Positions 1 through 11,052 are shown, counted from the stretch's first letter. The stretch is DNA of 11,659 nucleotides from Eubacteriales Family XIII. Incertae Sedis bacterium (GCA_031278255.1 JAITKU010000239.1:1-11659), one strand, 5' to 3'. Notes: a model not told the origin generated them from the sequence alone. Numbers and translations: made by a program.

Positions 1-2
1 CC

Positions 3-2426
3 GAAGCCCCCGCCGTGTCCGAAATTCCCGCCGCGGGATACGAAAACGCAGACGCGGACCTCGCGATAACGCAGCTTGCGCGCTACAGCAGCGGACACCA
101 TGAGGCGGACGGCGGCGTATGTGAGATCGTGGCGTACAGCCCGGCTGCCGGCTATGCCTACGCCGTCAACGGCCAAGACGGTGTGCTGACGGCGATTGAC
201 CTGCGCGGACTGTCCTTTGGCGAGGCCGCGTCCGTTGGGCGGCTTGCGGGCGTGGATATCAACCTTGCCGCGCTTATCGAGCAAGACGGCTTCCGCTACG
301 GCGATCTCACGAGCGTATCCGTATCGCCGGACGGCACGCGGCTTGCGGCGGCTGTACAGGCGGCGGATTACGATACGGCGGGCCGCGTCGCGATCTTCAA
401 TTTGGGCGCGGACGGCGCCGTGACCTTTGAAGCGGCCTATGTAACGGGCGTACAGCCCGACATGGTGACTTTCGCGGACGCGAACACCGTGCTGACCGCC
501 GACGAGGGCGAGCCTCGCATGGGCTACGGCGCGGGCGCGACCGATCCCAAGGGCAGCGTCACGATCGTGAAACTCGCGGAGAAGAGCGCCAAGATCGTGT
601 ATTTTGACGCGTTTGACGCGCGGCGCGCGGCGCTGGCCGCCTCCGGCGTCGTGCTGAAGAAGAACGCCGCGCCGTCGGTCGATTTTGAGCCGGAGTATAT
701 CGCCGCCTTGGACGGCAAGGCTTACGTGACGCTGCAGGAAGCGAACGCCGCGGCGGTGCTGGACCTTGCGCAGGGCGCGTTTACGAACGTGTATCCGCTC
801 GGGTTCCAAGATTATTCCGAAATTGCCGTTGACCTCGACAATACATTCGAGTCGGACGGCGGCGCGTATTCGCCCGCCAACTACGCGAATACTTTCGGCG
901 TGCGTATGCCGGACGGTATCGCGGCTTACCGGGCCGGCGGCAAGACCTATATCGTGACCGCCAACGAGGGGGACGCCCGCGAGTGGGGCGGCTATATCAA
1001 TGAAGCGGAATACAAGATCAAGACGACGAACGGCGTCGAAATGACGAAAAAGGGCCGCTTCCTCACTGCCGACTACGACGGTCTGCCCGGCGTTACGGGC
1101 GATAAGAACGGCGTGCATTACGCTTTCGGCTCGCGCTCTTTCTCCGTGTTTGAGGCGACGGGGGACGGCCTCGCGCTCGTCTTTGACAGCGGCAACGACT
1201 TTGAACGCCTGACGGCGGACTATCTGCCGGATTATTTCAACTGCTCCAATGACGATATCGAGAAAGACAGCAGAAGCAACAAGAAAGGCCCCGAACCGGA
1301 AAGCGTCGCGCTCGGCTCTGTCGGCGGCAGGACCTACGCGTATGTGACGCTTGAACGCATCGGCGGCGTGATGCTGTACGATGTAAGCGATCCGCGGAAC
1401 GTCGCGTATGTGAACTACATCAACAGCCGCGATTTTGAGAATGTTGACGAGGATGGGATCGGCTTCGACGATTCCGCCGAGGGACTGTGCTTTGTCCCCG
1501 CAAACGCGAGTCCTACGGGCGACGCGCTCCTGATCGCCGCCTTTGAGGTCTCGGGCGATGTGTCCGTCTACGCGCTGACATCCGAGACGAGCGACGCGCC
1601 CGCCGCGATCTTCACGGTTGCTTTCGACGCGAACGGCGGCCTTGTCTCGCCCGCGACGGCGGAAACGCGCGCGGACGGACGGCTTTCGGCTCTGCCCGCG
1701 GCGACCCGCGGCGGCTACGGCTTCAACGGCTGGTATACCGCGGCGAGCGGCGGAACAAAGATCGATCTCGATTACGCGTTTACCGCGCACACGACCGTCT
1801 ATGCGCAGTGGACCTACGCGGGTTCTTCGAGCGGACCGAGCGGCGGCGCCCTTTCTTCGGGGCAGTCCGAAAGCGCGGCGGCGGGTTCCGATGCGAACGA
1901 GAATGCGAATTCGGCCGCGAGTTCGGCCGGCGCGGCGGGCGTGACGAGCTATCCCGACGTACACGCGTCCGCTTGGTATTACGAGGCGGTGAAGGCGGTC
2001 AGCGAGCGCGGCTTGATGACCGGCACGGGAACGGGCTTTGAGCCGCAGGCGGACGCGACCCGCGCCATGCTGATCACGGTGCTTGCGCGCGCGGCGGGCA
2101 TCGATACCGCAGGCGGTGAAACTTGGTACGGCAAGGCCGTGGATTGGGCGACGGCGAACGGCGTTTCCGACGGCACGGGTCTCGGCGACAAGATCACCCG
2201 TGAACAGATCGTCGTTATGCTGTGGCGTTACGAGGGCGAGCCCGCGGCGACGGCGCGCGTGAACACCGCCGACGCGGACGGTATCAGCGATTGGGCGCGC
2301 GACGCGGCAAGCTGGGCGGTTGAAACCGGCATAATCGAGGGCTATCCCGACAATACTTTCAGACCGCAGAACAGCGCCACCCGCGCCGAGATCGCGGCGA
2401 TACTCGTGCGCTGGCTGGATAAGTAG
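3..2426 (+). CDS. SLH-anchored choice-of-anchor I surface protein, 5' partial
   Basis: The frame is open to the left edge. A GTG at 15 has no Shine-Dalgarno sequence and no signal peptide follows it, so the true start and export signal probably lie upstream. Numbering here is from that GTG (803 residues). Residues ~15-525 form one large β-propeller-like domain with hallmarks of the choice-of-anchor I family: TADEGEPR (161-168), TANEGDAREW (315-324) and KKGPEPES (423-430). Residues 533-600 are an InlB/Flg_new-type β-repeat (FDANGG start, YAQWT end). A Ser/Gly/Ala-rich linker (~601-643) follows. Three SLH modules (~646-695, 704-742, 753-800; TFRPQNSATRAEIA in the last) end the protein. SLH triplets bind pyruvylated secondary cell-wall polymers, so the product should sit on the outer wall with the propeller exposed. 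The enzymatic activity of the family is not settled, and I assign none. It is probably unrelated in function to the rpo genes downstream and is separated from them by a terminator. Confidence 0.88.
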   Translation, partial: EAPAVSEIPAAGYENADADLAITQLARYSSGHHEADGGVCEIVAYSPAAGYAYAVNGQDGVLTAIDLRGLSFGEAASVGRLAGVDINLAALIEQDGFRYGDLTSVSVSPDGTRLAAAVQAADYDTAGRVAIFNLGADGAVTFEAAYVTGVQPDMVTFADANTVLTADEGEPRMGYGAGATDPKGSVTIVKLAEKSAKIVYFDAFDARRAALAASGVVLKKNAAPSVDFEPEYIAALDGKAYVTLQEANAAAVLDLAQGAFTNVYPLGFQDYSEIAVDLDNTFESDGGAYSPANYANTFGVRMPDGIAAYRAGGKTYIVTANEGDAREWGGYINEAEYKIKTTNGVEMTKKGRFLTADYDGLPGVTGDKNGVHYAFGSRSFSVFEATGDGLALVFDSGNDFERLTADYLPDYFNCSNDDIEKDSRSNKKGPEPESVALGSVGGRTYAYVTLERIGGVMLYDVSDPRNVAYVNYINSRDFENVDEDGIGFDDSAEGLCFVPANASPTGDALLIAAFEVSGDVSVYALTSETSDAPAAIFTVAFDANGGLVSPATAETRADGRLSALPAATRGGYGFNGWYTAASGGTKIDLDYAFTAHTTVYAQWTYAGSSSGPSGGALSSGQSESAAAGSDANENANSAASSAGAAGVTSYPDVHASAWYYEAVKAVSERGLMTGTGTGFEPQADATRAMLITVLARAAGIDTAGGETWYGKAVDWATANGVSDGTGLGDKITREQIVVMLWRYEGEPAATARVNTADADGISDWARDAASWAVETGIIEGYPDNTFRPQNSATRAEIAAILVRWLDK

Positions 2427-2448
2427 GGGACAGAACTTTGCCGGCGGA

Positions 2449-2484
2449 GGCCGCCCGGGGCGCGAAGCGCCCCGGGCGGCCTTT
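2449..2484 (+). terminator. Intrinsic terminator after the SLH protein gene
   Basis: A perfect 15-bp GC-rich stem (arms 2449-2463 and 2467-2481) has a 3-nt GAA loop and is followed by TTT. It begins 22 nt after the stop codon. The T-tract is short, but the stem is very stable. It separates the surface-protein gene from the rpoB transcription unit. Confidence 0.8.
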
Positions 2485-2505
2485 CGTCCGCGCAGGGCTG
2501 TCTTA

Positions 2506-2577
2506 CGGCGGAACACAAAACACCTGTCCCCCTGTGTCATCCGGCGGAACACAAAACACCTGTCCCCCTGTGTCATC
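2506..2577 (+). repeat. Perfect 2 x 36-bp tandem repeat (GGGGACAG family)
   Basis: Copies at 2506-2541 and 2542-2577 are identical over all 36 bases. Each contains ACACAAAACACCTGTCCCCC followed by TGTGTCATC. On the opposite strand the core reads TGACACAGGGGGACAGGTG. The ACACA and TGTGT ends make each copy an imperfect inverted repeat. A related GGGGACAGAACTTTG stretch in opposite orientation lies at 2427-2441, directly after the stop codon, and more TGTCAC pieces lie at 2583-2609. From memory, short palindromic repeats of this look are scattered between genes in many Bacillota genomes. No transposase is visible here. Confidence 0.85.
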
Positions 2578-2663
2578 TCCCGTGTCACGAGGAGGAATTT
2601 TTGTCACGGCAAACCATTGTTAATTTTTTGACAATAATTTTTCGCGATTCTCACAAAAAACCT

Positions 2664-2692
2664 TTGACTCGCCGGTCCGGATATGATATTAT
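2664..2692 (+). promoter_or_regulatory. Probable main promoter of rpoB-rpoC-rpsL-rpsG
   Basis: A -35 of TTGACT (2664-2669), a 17-bp spacer and a -10 of TATTAT (2687-2692) each differ from the housekeeping sigma-A consensus by one base. A TG at 2684-2685 gives an extended -10. An A-tract (2654-2660) and generally AT-rich DNA from ~2611 upstream resemble an UP element, as expected for a strong RNA polymerase/ribosomal promoter. Transcription should start near 2698-2700, leaving a leader of about 210 nt. Confidence 0.78.
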
Positions 2693-2811
2693 TATAGACT
2701 GCCATACGATTCAAGGCCTTTCTGTGTTGAACCGTTGGTTTTGTCTGTTTTGCTTTCGGTTTTTTGAAATCAGAGCGCGCAAACGCGCTTATCACACTGC
2801 GACGCCCGCGC

Positions 2812-2853
2812 GCGAGGCGGCGGGACGATACATCCGGAGGCCGGCCGCCTCGC
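2812..2853 (+). promoter_or_regulatory. Strong hairpin in the rpoB leader
   Basis: GCGAGGCGGC (2812-2821) is perfectly complementary to GCCGCCTCGC (2844-2853), giving a 10-bp GC-rich stem with a 22-nt loop. No T-tract follows, so it is not an intrinsic terminator. It lies 57 nt upstream of the rpoB start codon and could act in autoregulation, as a processing site or in mRNA stability. The pairing is certain; a function is inference. Confidence 0.5.
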
Positions 2854-2897
2854 TTTGAAAGCAGGGCGGTACAGGTTTCATTCTACAGTTTTGAGCG

Positions 2898-2903
2898 AGG
2901 AGA
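2898..2903 (+). promoter_or_regulatory. rpoB ribosome binding site
   Basis: AGGAGA ends 7 nt before the ATG at 2911. This spacing, together with the RpoB-type N-terminus that follows (KKTRMSYSKIREV), fixes the start there and rules out the in-frame TTG at 2764. Confidence 0.85.
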
Positions 2904-2910
2904 GATCAGT

Positions 2911-6687
<3,777 letters not shown>

Positions 6688-6691
6688 GAAA

Positions 6692-6697
6692 GGGGAG
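6692..6697 (+). promoter_or_regulatory. rpoC ribosome binding site
   Basis: GGGGAG, preceded by A-residues, ends 8 nt before the TTG at 6706. The ATG at 6710 is out of frame and stops after two codons. The next in-frame TTG (6715) would sit 17 nt away, so the TTG at 6706 is the best start. Confidence 0.75.
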
Positions 6698-6705
6698 CAA
6701 GGCAA

Positions 6706-9700
6706 TTGCATGAATTGAACAATTTTGAAGCCCTGCAGATCGGTCTTGCGTCTACGGATAAGATCAAAAGCTGGTCGAGAGGTGAGGTAAAAAAACCCGA
6801 AACAATCAATTACAGAACGCTCAAACCCGAAAAGGACGGTCTTTTCTGCGAACGGATATTCGGTCCCATGAAAGACTGGGAATGTCACTGCGGCAAATAC
6901 AAGCGCATTCGCTACAAGGGAATCGTCTGCGACCGTTGCGGCGTCGAGGTGACGAGGGCCAAGGTCCGGCGCGAGCGCATGGGGCACATCGAGCTGGCCG
7001 CACCAGTTTCCCATATTTGGTATTTTAAGGGAATTCCGAGTCGCATAGGCCTCGTCCTCGACATCTCGCCGCGAAACCTGGAAAAGGTGCTGTATTTCGC
7101 GGCCTATATCGTGCTGGATCCCGGCGACACAGACCTCGTGTACAAGGAAATTCTGACGGAACAGCAGTATCGGGAATACAAGGAAAGATACGGGAACGGC
7201 TTCCGCGCGACGATGGGCGCGGAGGCGGTGCGCGAGCTTCTGAATCATCTCGATCTGGACGAACTCGCCGCGGGAATGCGCGAAAAACTGAAAGATTCCA
7301 CGGGGCAGAAAAAGGTGCGTATCGTGCGGCGGCTCGAGGTGATAGAGGCGCTGCGACTGTCCGGCAACAAGCCCGAATGGATGATCCTGGAGGTGATTCC
7401 CGTCATACCGCCGGACCTGCGTCCCATGGTCCAACTGGACGGCGGCCGCTTCGCCACATCGGATATGAACGATCTGTACCGGCGCGTGATCAACCGGAAC
7501 AACAGGCTGCTCAGGCTTTTGGCCCTGAACGCGCCCGATATCATCGTGCGGAACGAAAAACGGATGTTGCAGGAGGCCGTGGACGCCCTCATAGACAACG
7601 GCAGACGGGGTCGGCCGGTCACGGGTCCGGGCGCGCGCCCGCTGAAGTCCCTGTCCGACATGCTGAAAGGCAAGCAGGGCCGTTTCCGCCAGAATCTGCT
7701 CGGGAAGCGCGTCGATTATTCGGGGCGTTCCGTCATTGTCGTCGGGCCGGAACTGAAGTTCTACCAGTGCGGGCTTCCCAAGAAGATGGCCCTCGAACTG
7801 TTCAAGCCTTTCATTATGAAAGAACTCGTGAGCAACAACTACGCGCACAACATCAAGAGCGCGAAGCGCATGGTCGAGAAGATCAGGCCGGAGGTGTGGG
7901 ACGTGCTGGACGAGGTGATCAAGGAACATCCCGTCCTTTTGAACCGCGCCCCCACGTTGCACAGGCTGGGCATTCAAGCCTTTGAGCCGGTACTCGTAGA
8001 GGGCAAGGCCATCAAGTTGCACCCTCTTGTCTGCACGGCCTACAACGCGGACTTCGACGGCGATCAGATGGCCGTACACGTGCCGCTGACGGTGGAGGCG
8101 CAGGCGGAGGCCCGCTTCCTCATGCTCTCGGTCAACAACATCCTGGCCCCCAAGGACGGTTCGCCCATCACGACGCCCACGCAGGACATGATACTGGGCA
8201 GCTACTATCTGACACATCCCGGCGAGGACGCGCGAAACACGCCGGCGGAAAAGGGCGACGGAAAGATATTCGCGGATTACGACGAAATGCTCATGGCTTA
8301 CCGCAACGGCATTATCGGGCTTCACGCGCGCGTGAAAGTCAGGCGCTGCGCGGACGCGGACGATAAGCGCGGCAAACTCATCGAGTCCACGGTGGGCAGG
8401 TTCATATTCAACGAGCAGATTCCGCAGAATTTGGGCTTTGTGGACCGCGGGGCGGACAGGTACTCCCTCGAAGTGGACTTCCTCTGCGACAAGAAGCGGC
8501 TCGGGCAGATCATCGACCGCTGTTACAGGTTGCACGGCAATACGGAAACCGCCCTTATGCTCGACTACATCAAGGATGTCGGCTTCCATTACTCGACCGT
8601 CGCGGCCGTCACGATCAGCGTTTCGGATATGGAAATCCCGGACGAGAAAGAACGGATCGTGGCCGAGGCCGAGCGAAAGATCGGCGATTACGAGGCGGCC
8701 TACAGGGGCGGGCTGATGACGGACAGCGAACGCTACGATCGCGCCGTGAAGATATGGAACAAGGCCACGGAGGATGTGGCGGACGCGCTGATGAACTCGC
8801 TCGGAACCCTGAACAACCTCTACATCATGGCGCATTCGGGCGCGCGGGGAAGCAAGAGCCAGATACGGCAGATCGGCGGTATGCGCGGCCTGATGGCGAA
8901 CGCCTCCGGCAAGACGATAGAGATTCCCATCAAGGCGAACTTCCGCGAGGGGCTTTCCGTACTCGAATACTTCATCTCCACGAACGGCGCGCGAAAGGGT
9001 CTCGCGGACACGGCGCTGCGCACGGCCGAATCGGGCTATCTGACGCGCAGACTCGTGGATGTTTCCCACAATGTTATCGTGCGCGAATACGACTGCGGAA
9101 CGGACGAGGGCATAGAGGTCACGGCCTTTCTGGAGGACAAGGAGATCATAGAGCCGCTGAAGCACCGAATCGTCGGCAGGGTGTCGCTGGCGGATATCGC
9201 GCATCCGGCGACGGGCGAAATCATCGTCGAGCAGAACGAGGAAATCTCCGAGGACGCGGCCGAAATCATAGAATCCGCGGGCATCGGCGCGGTGGCGATC
9301 CGCTCGGTCATGACCTGCCACAGCGAAACGGGTATCTGCGCCAAATGCTACGGCAGGAACCTCGCGACGGGCGAGAGCGTGAACATAGGTGAGGCCGTGG
9401 GCATCACGGCGGCGCAGTCCATCGGCGAGCCGGGCACGCAGCTTACCATGCGGACTTTCCACACGGGCGGCGTCGCGGGCGGCGATATCACGCACGGTCT
9501 GCCGCGCGTCGAGGAGTTGTTCGAGGCGCGTAAGCCCAAGGGCCTCGCCGAGATATGCGAGGCGGACGGCACGGTCGTTTCGATCACGCCGCGCAAGGAC
9601 AACAAGATAGAGGTCAAGATACGCGGCGATGAGGAAAGGCTGTACATCATCCCCTACGGCCTGCAGATCAAGATCAAGGAGGGCGATTACATTCACGCCG

Positions 9701-10377
9701 GCGATCCGATCACGAACGGTTTCCTGAATCCGCACGATATCCTGCGGCTGAAAGGCGTCGAGGGCGTGTATCAGTATCTGCTGAAAGAAGTACAGCGCGT
9801 GTACCGGTTGCAGGGCGTCTTTATCAACGACAAGCACATTGAGGTTATCGTGAGCCAAATGCTGTCCAAATACAAGATCGACGAGGCGGGCGACACGTGG
9901 CTTTTGCCGGGCAGCATCTACAGCAAGTCGGAAATCAACGAGGCCAACGCGGCCGTTTTGGAGGGCGGGGAACCCGCGGTGGGCAAACGCATACTGCTCG
10001 GTATCACGAAATCCTCACTCGCGACGAATTCTTTCCTCTCGGCGGCGTCGTTTCAGGAGACGACGCGCGTGCTGACGGACGCGGCGATCAAGGGCAAGAA
10101 AGACAAGCTTTCGGGCCTCAAAGAGAACGTTATCATCGGCAAGTTGATCCCCGCGGGCACGGGCATGAAGCGCTACCGGAATATCGGGATCGATTACGGT
10201 ATCAATTCGGAATATATGGAATCCTTTCCCGCCTACAACTACGATGAGGACGAGGACGAAGATACCTTGTTTGCGGAGGAGATTCTGGAGATCGCCGACA
10301 TGCGGGAGGTTGCGGAGAACTTCGCGGCGTCCGCGGAGCCGGAGGAAGCGGAGATCGTGGAGTTGGAGTTGGATTGA
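6706..10377 (+). CDS. rpoC: DNA-directed RNA polymerase subunit β'
   Basis: The product has 1223 residues and carries the catalytic centre of RNA polymerase. The N-terminal zinc site is complete (C60, C62, C75, C78). NADFDGDQ at 447-454 supplies the three catalytic aspartates D449, D451 and D453 that hold Mg2+. The second zinc site is complete (C797, C871, C878, C881). The trigger-helix block GEPGTQLTMRTFHTGG starts at 907, with M915 and H919 in the expected places. The length fits the Bacillota type (~1200 residues) without the long trigger-loop insertion of enterobacteria. The C-terminus (from ~1176) is acidic, with runs such as DEDEDED. Translation starts at TTG, 18 nt after the rpoB stop, behind a good Shine-Dalgarno sequence, so the two genes are surely cotranscribed and probably translationally coordinated. 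All catalytic motifs are intact. Confidence 0.99.
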   Translation: MHELNNFEALQIGLASTDKIKSWSRGEVKKPETINYRTLKPEKDGLFCERIFGPMKDWECHCGKYKRIRYKGIVCDRCGVEVTRAKVRRERMGHIELAAPVSHIWYFKGIPSRIGLVLDISPRNLEKVLYFAAYIVLDPGDTDLVYKEILTEQQYREYKERYGNGFRATMGAEAVRELLNHLDLDELAAGMREKLKDSTGQKKVRIVRRLEVIEALRLSGNKPEWMILEVIPVIPPDLRPMVQLDGGRFATSDMNDLYRRVINRNNRLLRLLALNAPDIIVRNEKRMLQEAVDALIDNGRRGRPVTGPGARPLKSLSDMLKGKQGRFRQNLLGKRVDYSGRSVIVVGPELKFYQCGLPKKMALELFKPFIMKELVSNNYAHNIKSAKRMVEKIRPEVWDVLDEVIKEHPVLLNRAPTLHRLGIQAFEPVLVEGKAIKLHPLVCTAYNADFDGDQMAVHVPLTVEAQAEARFLMLSVNNILAPKDGSPITTPTQDMILGSYYLTHPGEDARNTPAEKGDGKIFADYDEMLMAYRNGIIGLHARVKVRRCADADDKRGKLIESTVGRFIFNEQIPQNLGFVDRGADRYSLEVDFLCDKKRLGQIIDRCYRLHGNTETALMLDYIKDVGFHYSTVAAVTISVSDMEIPDEKERIVAEAERKIGDYEAAYRGGLMTDSERYDRAVKIWNKATEDVADALMNSLGTLNNLYIMAHSGARGSKSQIRQIGGMRGLMANASGKTIEIPIKANFREGLSVLEYFISTNGARKGLADTALRTAESGYLTRRLVDVSHNVIVREYDCGTDEGIEVTAFLEDKEIIEPLKHRIVGRVSLADIAHPATGEIIVEQNEEISEDAAEIIESAGIGAVAIRSVMTCHSETGICAKCYGRNLATGESVNIGEAVGITAAQSIGEPGTQLTMRTFHTGGVAGGDITHGLPRVEELFEARKPKGLAEICEADGTVVSITPRKDNKIEVKIRGDEERLYIIPYGLQIKIKEGDYIHAGDPITNGFLNPHDILRLKGVEGVYQYLLKEVQRVYRLQGVFINDKHIEVIVSQMLSKYKIDEAGDTWLLPGSIYSKSEINEANAAVLEGGEPAVGKRILLGITKSSLATNSFLSAASFQETTRVLTDAAIKGKKDKLSGLKENVIIGKLIPAGTGMKRYRNIGIDYGINSEYMESFPAYNYDEDEDEDTLFAEEILEIADMREVAENFAASAEPEEAEIVELELD

Positions 10378-10406
10378 AAAAATACCGCTTGCAAGCGAGG
10401 GGTATT
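10377..10406 (-). terminator. Terminator-like hairpin after rpoC, best read on the - strand
   Basis: AATACC (10381-10386) pairs with GGTATT (10401-10406) around the 12-bp palindrome CGCTTGCAAGCG (10386-10397). On the - strand the hairpin runs into six T residues (complement of A10377-A10382), giving terminator shape. On the + strand no T-run follows, so it should not stop rpoC transcription from reaching rpsL. It may block antisense transcription into rpoC or protect the 3' end of an rpoBC mRNA. Function is inferred. Confidence 0.35.
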
Positions 10407-10418
10407 GTATGATACACT
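10389..10418 (+). promoter_or_regulatory. Weak candidate promoter for rpsL
   Basis: TTGCAA (10389-10394) and TACACT (10413-10418) are 18 bp apart, with a TG one base upstream of the -10 (10410-10411). Each box matches consensus at four of six positions. It overlaps the palindrome after rpoC. It could give extra transcription of rpsL-rpsG, but a chance match is possible. Confidence 0.25.
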
Positions 10419-10473
10419 AGACCTCGGTCTGCGATTTCGCGGCCGAAAATCTGTGAAGAAAGGAGAATCGAGA

Positions 10474-10893
10474 ATGCCGACCATCAACCAGTTGGTCCGG
10501 GAGGGCAGGGAACGCTCCGTCAAGAAATCGACGGCGCCGGCTTTGCTCAAGGGACTCAACACCCTCAAAAGGACGCCGACGGATCAGGCCGCGCCGCAGA
10601 AACGCGGGGTATGCACCTCCGTCAAGACCGTGACGCCCAAGAAGCCGAATTCCGCGCTCAGAAAGGTTGCGCGCGTTCGTCTTTCCAACGGCATCGAGGT
10701 AATCGCTTACATTCCGGGTATCGGCCACAATCTGCAGGAACACAGTGTCGTCCTGATCCGGGGCGGCAGGGTGAAAGACCTCCCCGGCGTGCGTTACCAC
10801 ATCGTCAGAGGCGTCCTTGACACCTCGGGCGTGTCGAACAGGGGACAGGCGCGTTCCAAGTACGGCGCCAAGCGTCCCAAGAAAGCAAAATGA
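10474..10893 (+). CDS. rpsL: 30S ribosomal protein S12
   Basis: The product has 139 residues and sits at the decoding centre of the small subunit, where it contributes to translational accuracy. It carries the Bacillota-type segment (about residues 26-40) between PALL and PQKRGVC that is absent from E. coli S12. TPKKPNSALRK has K56/K57, and GGRVKDLPGVRYH has K101 and P104. These are the streptomycin-linked sites, all wild type. D102 is the residue RimO methylthiolates in other bacteria. The basic end (SKYGAKRPKKAK) is normal. AAAGGAG at 10459-10465 lies 8 nt before the ATG. The gene follows rpoC by 96 nt without the L7Ae-type gene often found there in Bacillota, and is followed by an unusually long spacer before rpsG. 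Confidence 0.99.
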   Translation: MPTINQLVREGRERSVKKSTAPALLKGLNTLKRTPTDQAAPQKRGVCTSVKTVTPKKPNSALRKVARVRLSNGIEVIAYIPGIGHNLQEHSVVLIRGGRVKDLPGVRYHIVRGVLDTSGVSNRGQARSKYGAKRPKKAK

Positions 10894-11023
10894 TCGGGTA
10901 ATATTGCCGGTTCGCAGTCGAAAGAACCGGACAGTGCCGTGATATAGGGAGGCCGGCAAACGGCCCGCCCAAACAAGTCCCGAGAGGGATACATCACAAG
11001 GCGCCCGCGGCAATCCGCATCGA

Positions 11024-11052
11024 TTGTCGAGTACCGATAAACGCAATATAGT
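11024..11052 (+). promoter_or_regulatory. Candidate internal promoter for rpsG
   Basis: TTGTCG (11024-11029, four of six matches to consensus), a 17-bp spacer and TATAGT (11047-11052, five of six) lie inside the long rpsL-rpsG spacer. Transcription would start near 11058-11060, giving a leader of about 70 nt that begins just before the GCGCGG/CCGCGC hairpin. The spacing is ideal, but the -35 is weak. Confidence 0.35.

Larger units (their letters stand above)
2699..2910 (+). other. rpoB 5' leader (about 210 nt)
   Basis: This is the presumed untranslated leader between the predicted transcription start and the rpoB ATG. From 5' to 3' it holds a T-rich stretch (2735-2765) with a weak AACC/GGTT hairpin, a 6-bp hairpin (AGCGCG 2774-2779, loop CAAA, CGCGCT 2784-2789), a strong 10-bp hairpin at 2812-2853, and the Shine-Dalgarno sequence. 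I recognise no known riboswitch or Rfam-type motif. The rpoB frame is open back to 2764, but protein homology starts at the ATG at 2911, so this stretch is not coding in that frame. Confidence 0.55.

Noticed and set aside
2506..2577. Tandem repeat as a minimal CRISPR array
   Set aside because: The two copies are directly adjacent with no spacer between them, and no cas genes are present. It is a tandem duplication, not a CRISPR.
2628..2656. A perfect -35 hexamer TTGACA at 2628-2633
   Set aside because: No acceptable -10 lies 16-18 bp downstream (TCACAA or similar at that place). The promoter at 2664-2692 is far better.
2601..2858. An 85-codon frame starting at TTG 2601 behind a perfect AGGAGG (2590-2595)
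   Set aside because: The Shine-Dalgarno match is good, but the frame runs through the AT-rich upstream region, the rpoB promoter and the leader hairpin. The product has no recognisable features and no promoter is visible upstream of it. The AGGAGG is likely chance.
2764..2910. N-terminal extension of RpoB from an upstream TTG at 2764
   Set aside because: The added 49 residues do not resemble RpoB, there is no ribosome site, and they would be encoded by the leader hairpins. The ATG at 2911 has good SD spacing and a family-typical N-terminus.
10417..11046. A 209-codon - strand frame across rpsL and the spacer
   Set aside because: It is antisense to rpsL for most of its length with no domain, so it is a codon-bias shadow.
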